NCBI RefSeq assembly: GCF_007741535.1
Contig: NZ_CP036525.1
Span: forward strand, 3,224,001 to 3,288,000
DNA length: 64,000 nucleotides
Direction of reading: 5' to 3'
DNA from: Rubripirellula lacrimiformis
Lineage (GTDB): Bacteria > Planctomycetota > Planctomycetia > Pirellulales > Pirellulaceae
Below are positions 55,179-62,935 of this stretch, piece after piece (position 1 is the first letter of the stretch; each line of letters begins with the position of its first letter). The notes under the pieces were generated by a model. The model was not told the origin of the DNA. It did not search any database and saw nothing but the letters and a program-made list of their open reading frames with translations. The position numbers and the translations under genes were made by a program.

Positions 55179-57128
55179 TTACTTCGCAGGGGCGTCCGGC
55201 GTCGCAGGTTTGAAATAGCGATATTGGAACGGGTAACTGGTAACAATCGTTTCGATAATGGCCGATGATCGATGTTGCCGCTTGGCTAGCGTTTTCTGGC
55301 AATCCTCGATCACGCATTTGTCGAATTCGTTCAAGCTGCGACCGAGTGCGAAGCCCAGCATCTTTCGCGACAAGTGTTTTTCGAATTCACCGGAACGTTT
55401 CAATAGAATCTGTTTCAGTTCGACAGGCCCACTGAACGTTTCGCCGGATGGCAGTTTTCCGGAGGCGTCGATCGTTTGTCCACCGTCGTCGGTGCGCCAA
55501 CGCCCCAATCCATCATAGTTTTCGAGTCCGAACCCAAGTGGATCCATTCGGTTGTGGCAGGAAGCACAGGCCGGGTTTTTTCGGTGTTCTTCCAGTCGCT
55601 GTCGCTGAGTCAAGTGTTCCGCTGATTCGGTCTCTTCCAATGCGGGCACACCCGGTGGCGGTGGCGGAACCTTCCCGCCTAGCAATTCCTCTAGAACCCA
55701 ACGGCCGCGAAGCACCGGGCTGGTTCGCCGGGGGTACGATGCCGAGGTCAGTACGGCGCCCAGGGTCAGCACACCGCCACGACGTCCATCATCGGAATCG
55801 ACGCGTTGCCAGTTTGCATCGGCCGGTAAGTCCATCCCATAGTGAGATGCAAGTTTGCCGTTGATTTCAATCTGGTCGCTGTCGATCAGGTCCAACACCG
55901 ATTGGTTTTCGCGAAACACCCGGCTGACCAAGCGGACCGCTTCCTCGTGCATATCCCTAGCAATGCCGGGATCGTAATCGGGAAAGACCTCCGGGTCGGG
56001 ACGCACGCTGGAGGTAAAGTGGGTCAATCCCAGCCACTGCAATCCAAAGCTCTCGCCGATGGCGCGGGCGCGATCGTCGGCAAGCATTCGCTCGGTCTGT
56101 GCCAAGATTTGCTCGTTCGTGCGAAGTTGGCCCCGGTCCGCCGCGTCCAACAGTTCGTCGTCCGGAATCGATGACCACAGGAACAGGGCTAACCGTGTCG
56201 CCAATTGGTGATCCGTTAGGCGTTGGACACCGCCTTCGGGTTGTTCGGTTTCAACCACAAACAGAAAGTTGGGTGACACTAAAATGGCGGTCAAAGGTTC
56301 AGCGATTGCGGTATCGAAGACCTGACCTCGGTCAATCGAAGCATCGAACAGAGCCAGCAATCGTTCGACCTCTTCTTGCCCCACCGAACGACGCCATGCG
56401 CGGCGTGCCAGCTGCGACACAATCTTGGCGGCGTTCTCACGGGTCTGTGGATGGCCGTCGCCATCGCCCATGATCCGGGGGCGATTCGGGGAATCCGTGC
56501 GCAGGCATTCCGAGATTACCGAGTTTGCAATTTGCAGATAACGTTCGACGTGGATGGCGGACGTGAACAACGCATCGCCCGCGGTATCGAACCCTTCGCC
56601 GCCGGACCCGTCGGATGGAATCGACGACGGATCCGCCACCGATACTCCGACCAAGTCGCGTACTGCGTTGCAGTATTCGGTCCGCGTCAATCGACGACTC
56701 ATCACGTAACCGCGGTACCAAGCTTTGGTTTCATCGGTGGCAAGTTGCGAACAGATGTCTCGCTCGGGCTTGGAATCGATCCATCGGTGCAGCAACGATT
56801 TTTGCTGATCGTTCAGTCCCGGACTGCCTTCGGGAGGCATCTCGTTCAAACGCAGCCGCTTGCCAACTTGATCCCAAACATCCGCTTTGGTTTCCAGGTG
56901 TGTTTCGGCTGCGAATTTTGCCAAGTCAAATCCGCCATCCGCTTCGTCGCCATCGTGACACTCGGCGCATCGTTGCTTCAAAACGGGCAAAACTTCATCG
57001 ACGTAAGCTTTTTCCCAAGCGACCAACGCGGCTTTATCGTCGGCACACACCGTGGTGATGCGGGCAGCAAGCGGTAACAGGACCACGCATGCGAACATGG
57101 CGATCACTCGAAATCGCACGAAAGGCAT
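55179..57128 (-). CDS. Secreted c-type cytochrome, DUF1592 protein (second copy)
   Basis: 649 residues from the ATG at 57128. The haem-c motif CAECH is at 54-58 after a signal peptide; DUF1587/1592/1595/1588/1585 regions follow, with RLTRTEYCNAVRDLVGV near 155, LFLWSSIPDDELL near 325, the CASCHNRMDPLGFGLENYDGLGRWR motif about 100 residues from the end, and LGRSLNEFDKCVIEDCQ. It lacks the PA14-like domain of the copy at 4393 and is shorter. It precedes the DUF1552 gene on the same strand. Confidence 0.87.
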   Translation of the reverse strand: MPFVRFRVIAMFACVVLLPLAARITTVCADDKAALVAWEKAYVDEVLPVLKQRCAECHDGDEADGGFDLAKFAAETHLETKADVWDQVGKRLRLNEMPPEGSPGLNDQQKSLLHRWIDSKPERDICSQLATDETKAWYRGYVMSRRLTRTEYCNAVRDLVGVSVADPSSIPSDGSGGEGFDTAGDALFTSAIHVERYLQIANSVISECLRTDSPNRPRIMGDGDGHPQTRENAAKIVSQLARRAWRRSVGQEEVERLLALFDASIDRGQVFDTAIAEPLTAILVSPNFLFVVETEQPEGGVQRLTDHQLATRLALFLWSSIPDDELLDAADRGQLRTNEQILAQTERMLADDRARAIGESFGLQWLGLTHFTSSVRPDPEVFPDYDPGIARDMHEEAVRLVSRVFRENQSVLDLIDSDQIEINGKLASHYGMDLPADANWQRVDSDDGRRGGVLTLGAVLTSASYPRRTSPVLRGRWVLEELLGGKVPPPPPGVPALEETESAEHLTQRQRLEEHRKNPACASCHNRMDPLGFGLENYDGLGRWRTDDGGQTIDASGKLPSGETFSGPVELKQILLKRSGEFEKHLSRKMLGFALGRSLNEFDKCVIEDCQKTLAKRQHRSSAIIETIVTSYPFQYRYFKPATPDAPAK

Positions 57129-57296
57129 CGGCGAATCAGGGGAGTTTTTAGGTGGGGATTCGAGGCAGGACCGTCCACTATAAACGGCTCGATCGGACGC
57201 GTCTATCATAGAAATCAGGCCAAGGGGCGCTTGCCCAAATGGGCTACACTGGCCAGCCTGGCAACAAACCGTTTCCCCCCCAGTGAGAATGAGTCG

Positions 57297-58805
57297 ATGA
57301 TGAATGCAGCGTGTTTTCGATATGGCGTGTTGTTATGGATGTCGTGTGCCTGGGCCAGCGGGGTTTTGATCGCTGCGGATGCCAAACAAGACGGTGATGC
57401 CAATGGCGCCGATAGCCGTGTGTTTCGAGCCGGCGCCTTCGCGATGGACATCACACCGGTGACATTGCCGATCGGATCGGCCGGCAGCATGACGCCTCGA
57501 GAGGTAACTCGAGTTCACGATCCGCTTCATGCGCGTTGTTTGGTTTTGGACGACGGGAATTCGCAAATTGCGTTTGCGATTTGCGATAGTTGCATGATCC
57601 CGCGCTGGGTGATGGACGCAGCGAAGGAGAAAGCATCGGAAAAGACGGGCATTCCGGCTGACCGTATTTTGATTTCGGCAACCCACACACACACTGCGGT
57701 CACTGCGACACATGTGTTCCAAAGCCCAACCGAAACCGAGTATTGCGAGTTTTTGGCGGACAAGATCGCCGACGGTATCGCTCGATCCATCGAATTGCTT
57801 CAACCCGCCAAGATCGGTTGGGCGGTCGGAAACAATCCCCGACAAGTCTTCAATCGCCGCTGGTACATGCGTCCCGGATCGAACGTTTCGGATCCCTTTG
57901 ATCAAGGCACCGACCGAGTGCGAATGAATCCACCACGCGATAGCAAAGAACTGCTGAAACCGGCCGGATTGGTTGACCCCGAAGTCGCGATCTTGGCGGT
58001 CGAGTCAACCGAAGGACGACCTATCGCGGTGCTTGCGAACTATTCGCTGCACTATGTCGGTGGTGTGCCAGCGGATTCATTGTCGGCCGACTATTTCGGC
58101 GAATTTGCCCGCCAGCTTGCCAATCGCTTTGCTGCGGAATTTGAGTCTGATTCAGCGTCCAAATCTGGCGACAACGAACCCGCGTTTGTCGGAATTATGT
58201 CAAACGGCACCAGCGGCGATATCAACAACATCAACTTCTTTGAAGGCATGCCTCAGCAGGACACGTTCGAACAGATTCGTTTAGTCGGTGCCGACCTGGC
58301 CGATACCGTGCACTCGACTTACCAACGAATCGAGTTCTACGACTGGGTGCCCTTGCAGATGCGCGAAGCCGAACTGAATTTGGGCGTTCGCCGTCCCAGC
58401 GATGATGATGTTCGCCGGGCAAAAGAGGTGCTGGCCGCCGCGGGAGACCCGCCGTATCGCGACAGACAAGCGATCTATGCCAACGAAACAGTGGATATGG
58501 CAAAGTATCCCGAGTCCGTTTCAGTCAAGTTGCAAGCGATGCGAATTGGCGATCTTGGGATCGTGTCGTCACCCTGCGAAACGTTTGTCGAAACAGGACT
58601 GGCGATCAAGCAGCAAAGCGCGTTGAAGCCAACCTTTACGATCGAACTTGCCAATGGATACAACGGCTATCTGCCGACGCCCGAGCAGCATGCCTTGGGG
58701 GGATACGAGACTTGGCGAGCGAAGTCGAGCTATCTGGCCGTGGATGCGGAACCACAAATCCGGGCGACGCTGCTAAAACTGCTGGGCGAACTAGTCCAGG
58801 AATGA
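57297..58805 (+). CDS. Neutral ceramidase-like secreted protein (copy 3)
   Basis: 502 residues from the ATG at 57297 (a second ATG follows at once). A signal peptide (FRYGVLLWMSCAWASGVLIAA) precedes the mature part. ISATHTHTAV (near 120) is the zinc-site motif with both histidines kept, and NYSLHYVGGVP gives the second site, as in copy 1. NGTSGDINNINFF (about 300) matches NGTSGDINNNNY of copy 1. It reads opposite to the DUF1592 gene and is the third member of a ceramidase-like family in this window, more alike to copy 1 than to copy 2. Confidence 0.82.
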   Translation: MMNAACFRYGVLLWMSCAWASGVLIAADAKQDGDANGADSRVFRAGAFAMDITPVTLPIGSAGSMTPREVTRVHDPLHARCLVLDDGNSQIAFAICDSCMIPRWVMDAAKEKASEKTGIPADRILISATHTHTAVTATHVFQSPTETEYCEFLADKIADGIARSIELLQPAKIGWAVGNNPRQVFNRRWYMRPGSNVSDPFDQGTDRVRMNPPRDSKELLKPAGLVDPEVAILAVESTEGRPIAVLANYSLHYVGGVPADSLSADYFGEFARQLANRFAAEFESDSASKSGDNEPAFVGIMSNGTSGDINNINFFEGMPQQDTFEQIRLVGADLADTVHSTYQRIEFYDWVPLQMREAELNLGVRRPSDDDVRRAKEVLAAAGDPPYRDRQAIYANETVDMAKYPESVSVKLQAMRIGDLGIVSSPCETFVETGLAIKQQSALKPTFTIELANGYNGYLPTPEQHALGGYETWRAKSSYLAVDAEPQIRATLLKLLGELVQE

Positions 58806-59116
58806 TCCGGCGTCGTTCGTGATGCGTGCGGGTTACAGCGATGCGTAGCGGACTGGTCAGCGGTTCGACGGATGACCAGTCGGATGCGTTTGGTTCGTAG
58901 TGCTGTGCTGTGCTATCAGGAGCAGAAGCAGAAGTTCGAGTTCGAGTTCGAGTTGCAGACTGGTGTCGAGTTCAAAAACTTAAACTCGAACTTAAACTCG
59001 AACTCGAACTTCTCTTCCTTTCAGTCCCCCCCACACCGGTCATCGCCGACGATTGGATCCTGTGGTCCAACCGGTGACGACTTTCACCTAGCCAACAAGT
59101 CGAACCCCGCAGCGTT
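58806..59116. other. Intergenic region with hexamer tract
   Basis: 310 bases between convergent genes, holding the GAGTTC/AACTCG tracts listed separately. Nothing else was recognised. Confidence 0.5.
58933..59009. repeat. Inverted GTTCGA/AACTCG hexamer tracts
   Basis: About three copies of GAGTTC at 58933-58953 and about four copies of AACTCG/AACTTA at 58982-59009, separated by GCAGACTGGTGTC. The two tracts are complementary and could form a hairpin. The hexamer is the one repeated ten times at 20454-20513. Confidence 0.85.
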
Positions 59117-60046
59117 CTATTTCGCTGGTTTCGCGGCGGCGTTCAACGTGACTTCGACCACGATCGGCAGGTGATCGCTGGCGAAGCGACCTTCGGGGGT
59201 CTTAGGGTCCAACGTTGTGTGCGAAAGCACTTGGACCTGATCGGTGACCAGGACGTGGTCAATGCGTCGTCCGTCTTGAATCGCCTTGAAACCGTTCCAG
59301 GTTCCAGTGGGGCCGCTGGCGGGAGTGATCGTCTGGGTGCGAGCGCTGCGTAGGGGGGCAACGGTGCCTGAACGTAGATTCTTCAGCGGCTGGGAATCGT
59401 CGGTCGCATTGAAGTCGCCCATCACGACGACTGGGACATCGCCCGACTTTTTGTCGACCAAGCTGGCGATGCCCTTGCCCGAATTTTCCCGTGCTTGGCT
59501 GCCACGGTGGTCAAAGTGCGTGTTCAAGATGTACCAGCGGTTCGCGTTGGCACGGTCTTCCAACAGCATCCAGGTGACGGTGCGTGGCAGTGCGGCGTCC
59601 CAGCCCTTGGAACCCGCGACGTCGGGGGTCTCCGATAGCCAAAGGGTGCCCTGGTCGATCGCTTTGAACCGATCACGACGAAATCCGATGGGAGCCGACT
59701 CGCCGCCGGTTTTCCCGTCGTCACGTCCGAGACCGTACCACTGAAATCCTTCCGTGCCCGCTTTGACGGCGTCCAACTGATCCTTGACCACTTCCTGCAA
59801 TCCAACCACATCCGCCTTGGATATTGTCGAGATCACGGTGTCGCTGCGATTGGCCCACACGTCCTGGCCGTCGTTATTGTTCAGGTAGCGGATGTTGAAG
59901 GTCATGACTTCGAAGGGGGCGGCCTGATTCGAATCCGCCCCGGAATTCGTCTGGGCAGGCGCAGCCGATGAAAAGACGGACAAAACCAGCAATGCGAACG
60001 CGGATAGGCGGGCAGCGGAGGAGGCGATTCGGTGGGGCACGGTCAA
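59117..60046 (-). CDS. Secreted endonuclease/exonuclease/phosphatase-family protein
   Basis: 309 residues. The TTG at 60046 is chosen because AAGGA lies about 5 nt upstream; the GTG at 60040 is an alternative, and the frame to 60265 would add residues before the signal. A signal segment (RLSAFALLVLSVFSSAAPAQ) is followed by the EEP fold: EVMTFNIRYLNNNDG, VVGLQEV, NTHFDHRGSQARENS, VVVMGDFNATDDS and the terminal DHVLV and SDHLPIVVEV with the catalytic Asp-His. Mg-dependent members cleave nucleic acids or phosphodiesters, sphingomyelin included. Substrate unresolved. Confidence 0.85.
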   Translation of the reverse strand: MTVPHRIASSAARLSAFALLVLSVFSSAAPAQTNSGADSNQAAPFEVMTFNIRYLNNNDGQDVWANRSDTVISTISKADVVGLQEVVKDQLDAVKAGTEGFQWYGLGRDDGKTGGESAPIGFRRDRFKAIDQGTLWLSETPDVAGSKGWDAALPRTVTWMLLEDRANANRWYILNTHFDHRGSQARENSGKGIASLVDKKSGDVPVVVMGDFNATDDSQPLKNLRSGTVAPLRSARTQTITPASGPTGTWNGFKAIQDGRRIDHVLVTDQVQVLSHTTLDPKTPEGRFASDHLPIVVEVTLNAAAKPAK

Positions 60047-60277
60047 CGAGTCCTTGAGTGGAGGTACGGGGAAGGAATTTACATTAGAATCCAGGGACGG
60101 CCCCAATGCGACACGTTGGCGTCGCATCCCGTGGACAAGTCGGGGTGCAGACCGCCGGCGGCCAATATCGGCTCGGCCAGTGGTTGTTCCATCTTTCCGG
60201 ATCAACGCCCCCCCTGGTGTCGTACACGCCCCCCTTTCCTGCCCACCATTTTTCCCACCTTCCACTGATCGGCATCC

Positions 60278-62302
60278 ATGATCATCTCCCGTTTGCGACC
60301 GACTGCGATCGCGTTTGTTTTCCTCGCCTCCCAGAGCCTGCTATCGCTCTGCGGAATCTCACACTGCGAATCGGCCACTGCGGCCGACGATAATGGCCGG
60401 TCCGGCGCATCGAAGGCGCCGGCGTCAGATCCATCGCCATCGCCGGTACGTGTTTTGGCGGTCGGGAACAGCTTCACCCAGAACGCGACTCGGTTTCTGG
60501 AGCCTCTGGCGGCCGCATCCGGGCACGATCTATCGGTGCACCGACTAACGATTGGCGGATCCTCGCTGCAACAGCACGCCGCCAAAGCGAAAGCGTTTTC
60601 GGTCGACCAAAGTGATCCACAAGGACTGTATCGCAGTGGTGCTAGTTTGCAGGAAACCTTGCAATCCGAAGACTTTGACTTCGTCACCATCCAACAAGTC
60701 AGTTTCAAGAGTCACGACATCGGAACCTATCGGCCGCACGCGAACGAGCTGGCCGACGTGATCCGCCGTTACTCGCCCGCGTCGCAGTTGTTGGTGCACC
60801 AAACTTGGGCCTATCGAAGTGACGATCCGCGTTTCAGTGGCAAGTCGCCCAAGGCTGGCGAGCCAAGCGACCAGGCCGAGATGTATCACGGTCTGACCAA
60901 CGCGTACCGCACCATCACGCAAGAACTAGGTGCCAAACGGATCCCGGTGGGCGATGCGTTCTTCCTGGCTGACACCGACGAAAACTTTGGTTATCGCGAA
61001 CCCGCGGATTTTCAACCCAAGTCGCTGGTTTCGCCTGCGTTGCCGGATGCAACCCATTCGCTGCATGTCGGTTGGAATTGGGGCACGGCGGACGGAAAGC
61101 CACAGCTGCGGATGGACGGGCACCACGCCAACACCGCGGGCGAATACTTGGGCGCGTGCGTCTGGTACGAATGCGTCTTGGGAGTCAGTTCAGTGGGGAA
61201 TTCGTTTCGTCCCGAAGGAATGGATCCACAGTACGCGAAGTTTCTGCAGTTGACGGCCCATCGTGCGGTCGCAGGTGCAGATGATGCTCCACGGCCCGCC
61301 GCAAAACGCAGTGCCAATGGTCAAGTCGCCGCAGATCCGAATCCGCAGCAGTACCGGCTCGCGGCGCGAGCGAGTGAATTGGACGACCGAGTCAAGGCAC
61401 ATCCCAAGATCGACTTTTTGATCGAAAAGGGCGGCAAGCCTCAAGATGTTCAAAATGCGTCGGTGGATACTAGAGTCCCGTCACAGGGCAAACTGGTGAT
61501 CTGGTTGATGGGTCACAACACGGCTTTGTTCGATCGATTGAACAGCTATGGACTGCATGCGATCCAAGTCAGCTATGCGAAGCAGTGGTTCGGAAAACTC
61601 TGCCGCCCTACCCCTCGCGACGCTTACGCGCGTGGAAACATTCGCCTAGAAGCTGCCACCGGACTCGATTTCAGTGACGAACTGGATCTGACAGTGCCAG
61701 ACGGTGCAGCGGAGCGGACTCGCCAGATGATCCGTTGGCTTGCAAGCGAAAACCCACAGGGGCAATGGTCGCAATTTCTTAGCGACGATGGAAAACGAGT
61801 CCGCTGGGACAAAGTGATCGTATCGGGCAGTTCGCACGGCAGCACGACCGCTGCTCGCTTTGCCAAACATCAGCGTGTCGATCGCGTCGTGATGCTATGC
61901 GGTCCCCGTGACCAAGATCAGGATTGGCAGTCATTGCCATCAGCGACACCTGCCAATCGATTCTTCGGTTTCAGCCATGTGCTCGATGGCGGTTGGTCGG
62001 GAGATCACTATTGCCGGTCCTGGGAAATGCTCGGAATGCATGCGTTCGGACCGATCGTGAACGTCGACGACACCGACCCTCCCTACAGCAATACGCGGCG
62101 ACTGATTTCGGCGGCGGATGTCGGTGGCGATGCCGGCAAGGCTCACTCTTCCGTCGTGCCGGGCAGGGCATCCCCCAAGAATAAGAAAGGGGAGTTTCTG
62201 TTCGAACCGGTGTGGCGATATCTGTACACACATTCGGTCGACGAAGTTGGTGCACCAACCCCCGAAGACAGTGATTGCCTGCGCGAACACGTCAAGTACT
62301 AA
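60278..62302 (+). CDS. SGNH-like/DUF4886 domain fused to alpha/beta-hydrolase-like domain
   Basis: 674 residues with a signal peptide (RLRPTAIAFVFLASQSLLSLCG). An N-terminal domain (about 56-310) begins RVLAVGNSFTQNATRFLEPLAAASG (a GNS-x-T SGNH block I), has GGSSLQQH (block II) and ends with MDGHHANTAGEYLGACVWYE (Asp-His-type block V). The second domain (about 400-674) carries a nucleophile elbow VSGSSHGS (serine in G-S-S-H-G) and RVVMLCGPRDQDQDW, like BPSS1187-type proteins. Two hydrolytic domains in one secreted chain suggest coupled deacetylation or esterase steps on a surface glycan; this is inference. Confidence 0.75.
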   Translation: MIISRLRPTAIAFVFLASQSLLSLCGISHCESATAADDNGRSGASKAPASDPSPSPVRVLAVGNSFTQNATRFLEPLAAASGHDLSVHRLTIGGSSLQQHAAKAKAFSVDQSDPQGLYRSGASLQETLQSEDFDFVTIQQVSFKSHDIGTYRPHANELADVIRRYSPASQLLVHQTWAYRSDDPRFSGKSPKAGEPSDQAEMYHGLTNAYRTITQELGAKRIPVGDAFFLADTDENFGYREPADFQPKSLVSPALPDATHSLHVGWNWGTADGKPQLRMDGHHANTAGEYLGACVWYECVLGVSSVGNSFRPEGMDPQYAKFLQLTAHRAVAGADDAPRPAAKRSANGQVAADPNPQQYRLAARASELDDRVKAHPKIDFLIEKGGKPQDVQNASVDTRVPSQGKLVIWLMGHNTALFDRLNSYGLHAIQVSYAKQWFGKLCRPTPRDAYARGNIRLEAATGLDFSDELDLTVPDGAAERTRQMIRWLASENPQGQWSQFLSDDGKRVRWDKVIVSGSSHGSTTAARFAKHQRVDRVVMLCGPRDQDQDWQSLPSATPANRFFGFSHVLDGGWSGDHYCRSWEMLGMHAFGPIVNVDDTDPPYSNTRRLISAADVGGDAGKAHSSVVPGRASPKNKKGEFLFEPVWRYLYTHSVDEVGAPTPEDSDCLREHVKY

Positions 62303-62370
62303 CGCTGTGTCAGTCCGGAAGTGCCGGTGCACGACCTGCGCCGCCGCGTGACCCCGCACCGCCCCAACCC
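62303..62370. other. Short spacer before array C
   Basis: About 70 bases from the stop of the fused hydrolase gene to the first 66-bp unit; no element seen. Confidence 0.4.
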
Positions 62371-62935
62371 GTAGCGCAAGTCGCCAAGACTTTCGGCCCA
62401 CCCCAGGCTGAGCCGTTTGGGCGATCGCCCCAACTCGTAGCGCAAGTCGCCAAGACTTTCGGCTCACCCCACGCTGAGCCGTTTGGGCGATAGCCCCAAC
62501 TCGTAGCGCAAGTCGCCAAGACTTTCGGCCCACCCCACGCTGAGCCGTTTGGGCGATCGCCCCAACTCGTAGCGCAAGTCGCCAAGACTTTCGGCTCACC
62601 CCACGCTGAGCCGTTTGGGCGATCGCCCCAACTCGTAGCGCAAGTCGCCAAGACTTTCGGCCCACCCCACGCTGAGCCGTTTGGGCGATAGCCCCTACTC
62701 GTAGCGCAAGTCGCCAAGACTTTCGGCCCACCCCACGCTGAGCCGTTTGGGCGATAGCCCCAACCCGTAGCGCAAGTCGCCAAGACTTTCGGCCCACCCC
62801 AGGCTGAGCCGTTTGGGCGATCGCCCCAACTCGTAGCGCAAGTCGCCAAGACTTTCGGCCCACCCCACGCTGAGCCGTTTGGGCGATCGCCCCAACTCGT
62901 AGCGCAAGTCGCCAAGACTTTCGGCCCACCCCACC
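62371..62935. repeat. Array C: nine tandem 66-bp units
   Basis: Units start at 62371, 62437, 62503, 62569, 62635, 62701, 62767, 62833 and 62899, each 66 bp: GTAGCGCAAGTCGCCAAGAC followed by TTTCGGCCCACCCCACGCTG and AGCCGTTTGGGCGATCGCCC CAACTC. Sequence differences between units are few (C/T in GGCCC/GGCTC, A/G in CGATCG/CGATAG). Because 66 is a multiple of three, all six frames stay open across most of the array, which produces long false ORFs. One unit contains the TAG stop of the dockerin gene. Confidence 0.95.

Noticed and set aside
62310-62915. 201-residue minus-strand frame of repeated GWGDRPNGSAWGGPKVLATCAT
   Set aside because: Another frame of array C, without a start signal or non-repeat domain.
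61940-62929. 329-residue minus-strand frame through array C
   Set aside because: The repeated RKSWRLALRVGAIAQTAQ comes from the 66-bp unit being a multiple of three; the rest is antisense to the fused hydrolase gene.
62371-62935. Possible CRISPR array
   Set aside because: The 66-bp units are adjacent with no unique spacers and no cas genes nearby.
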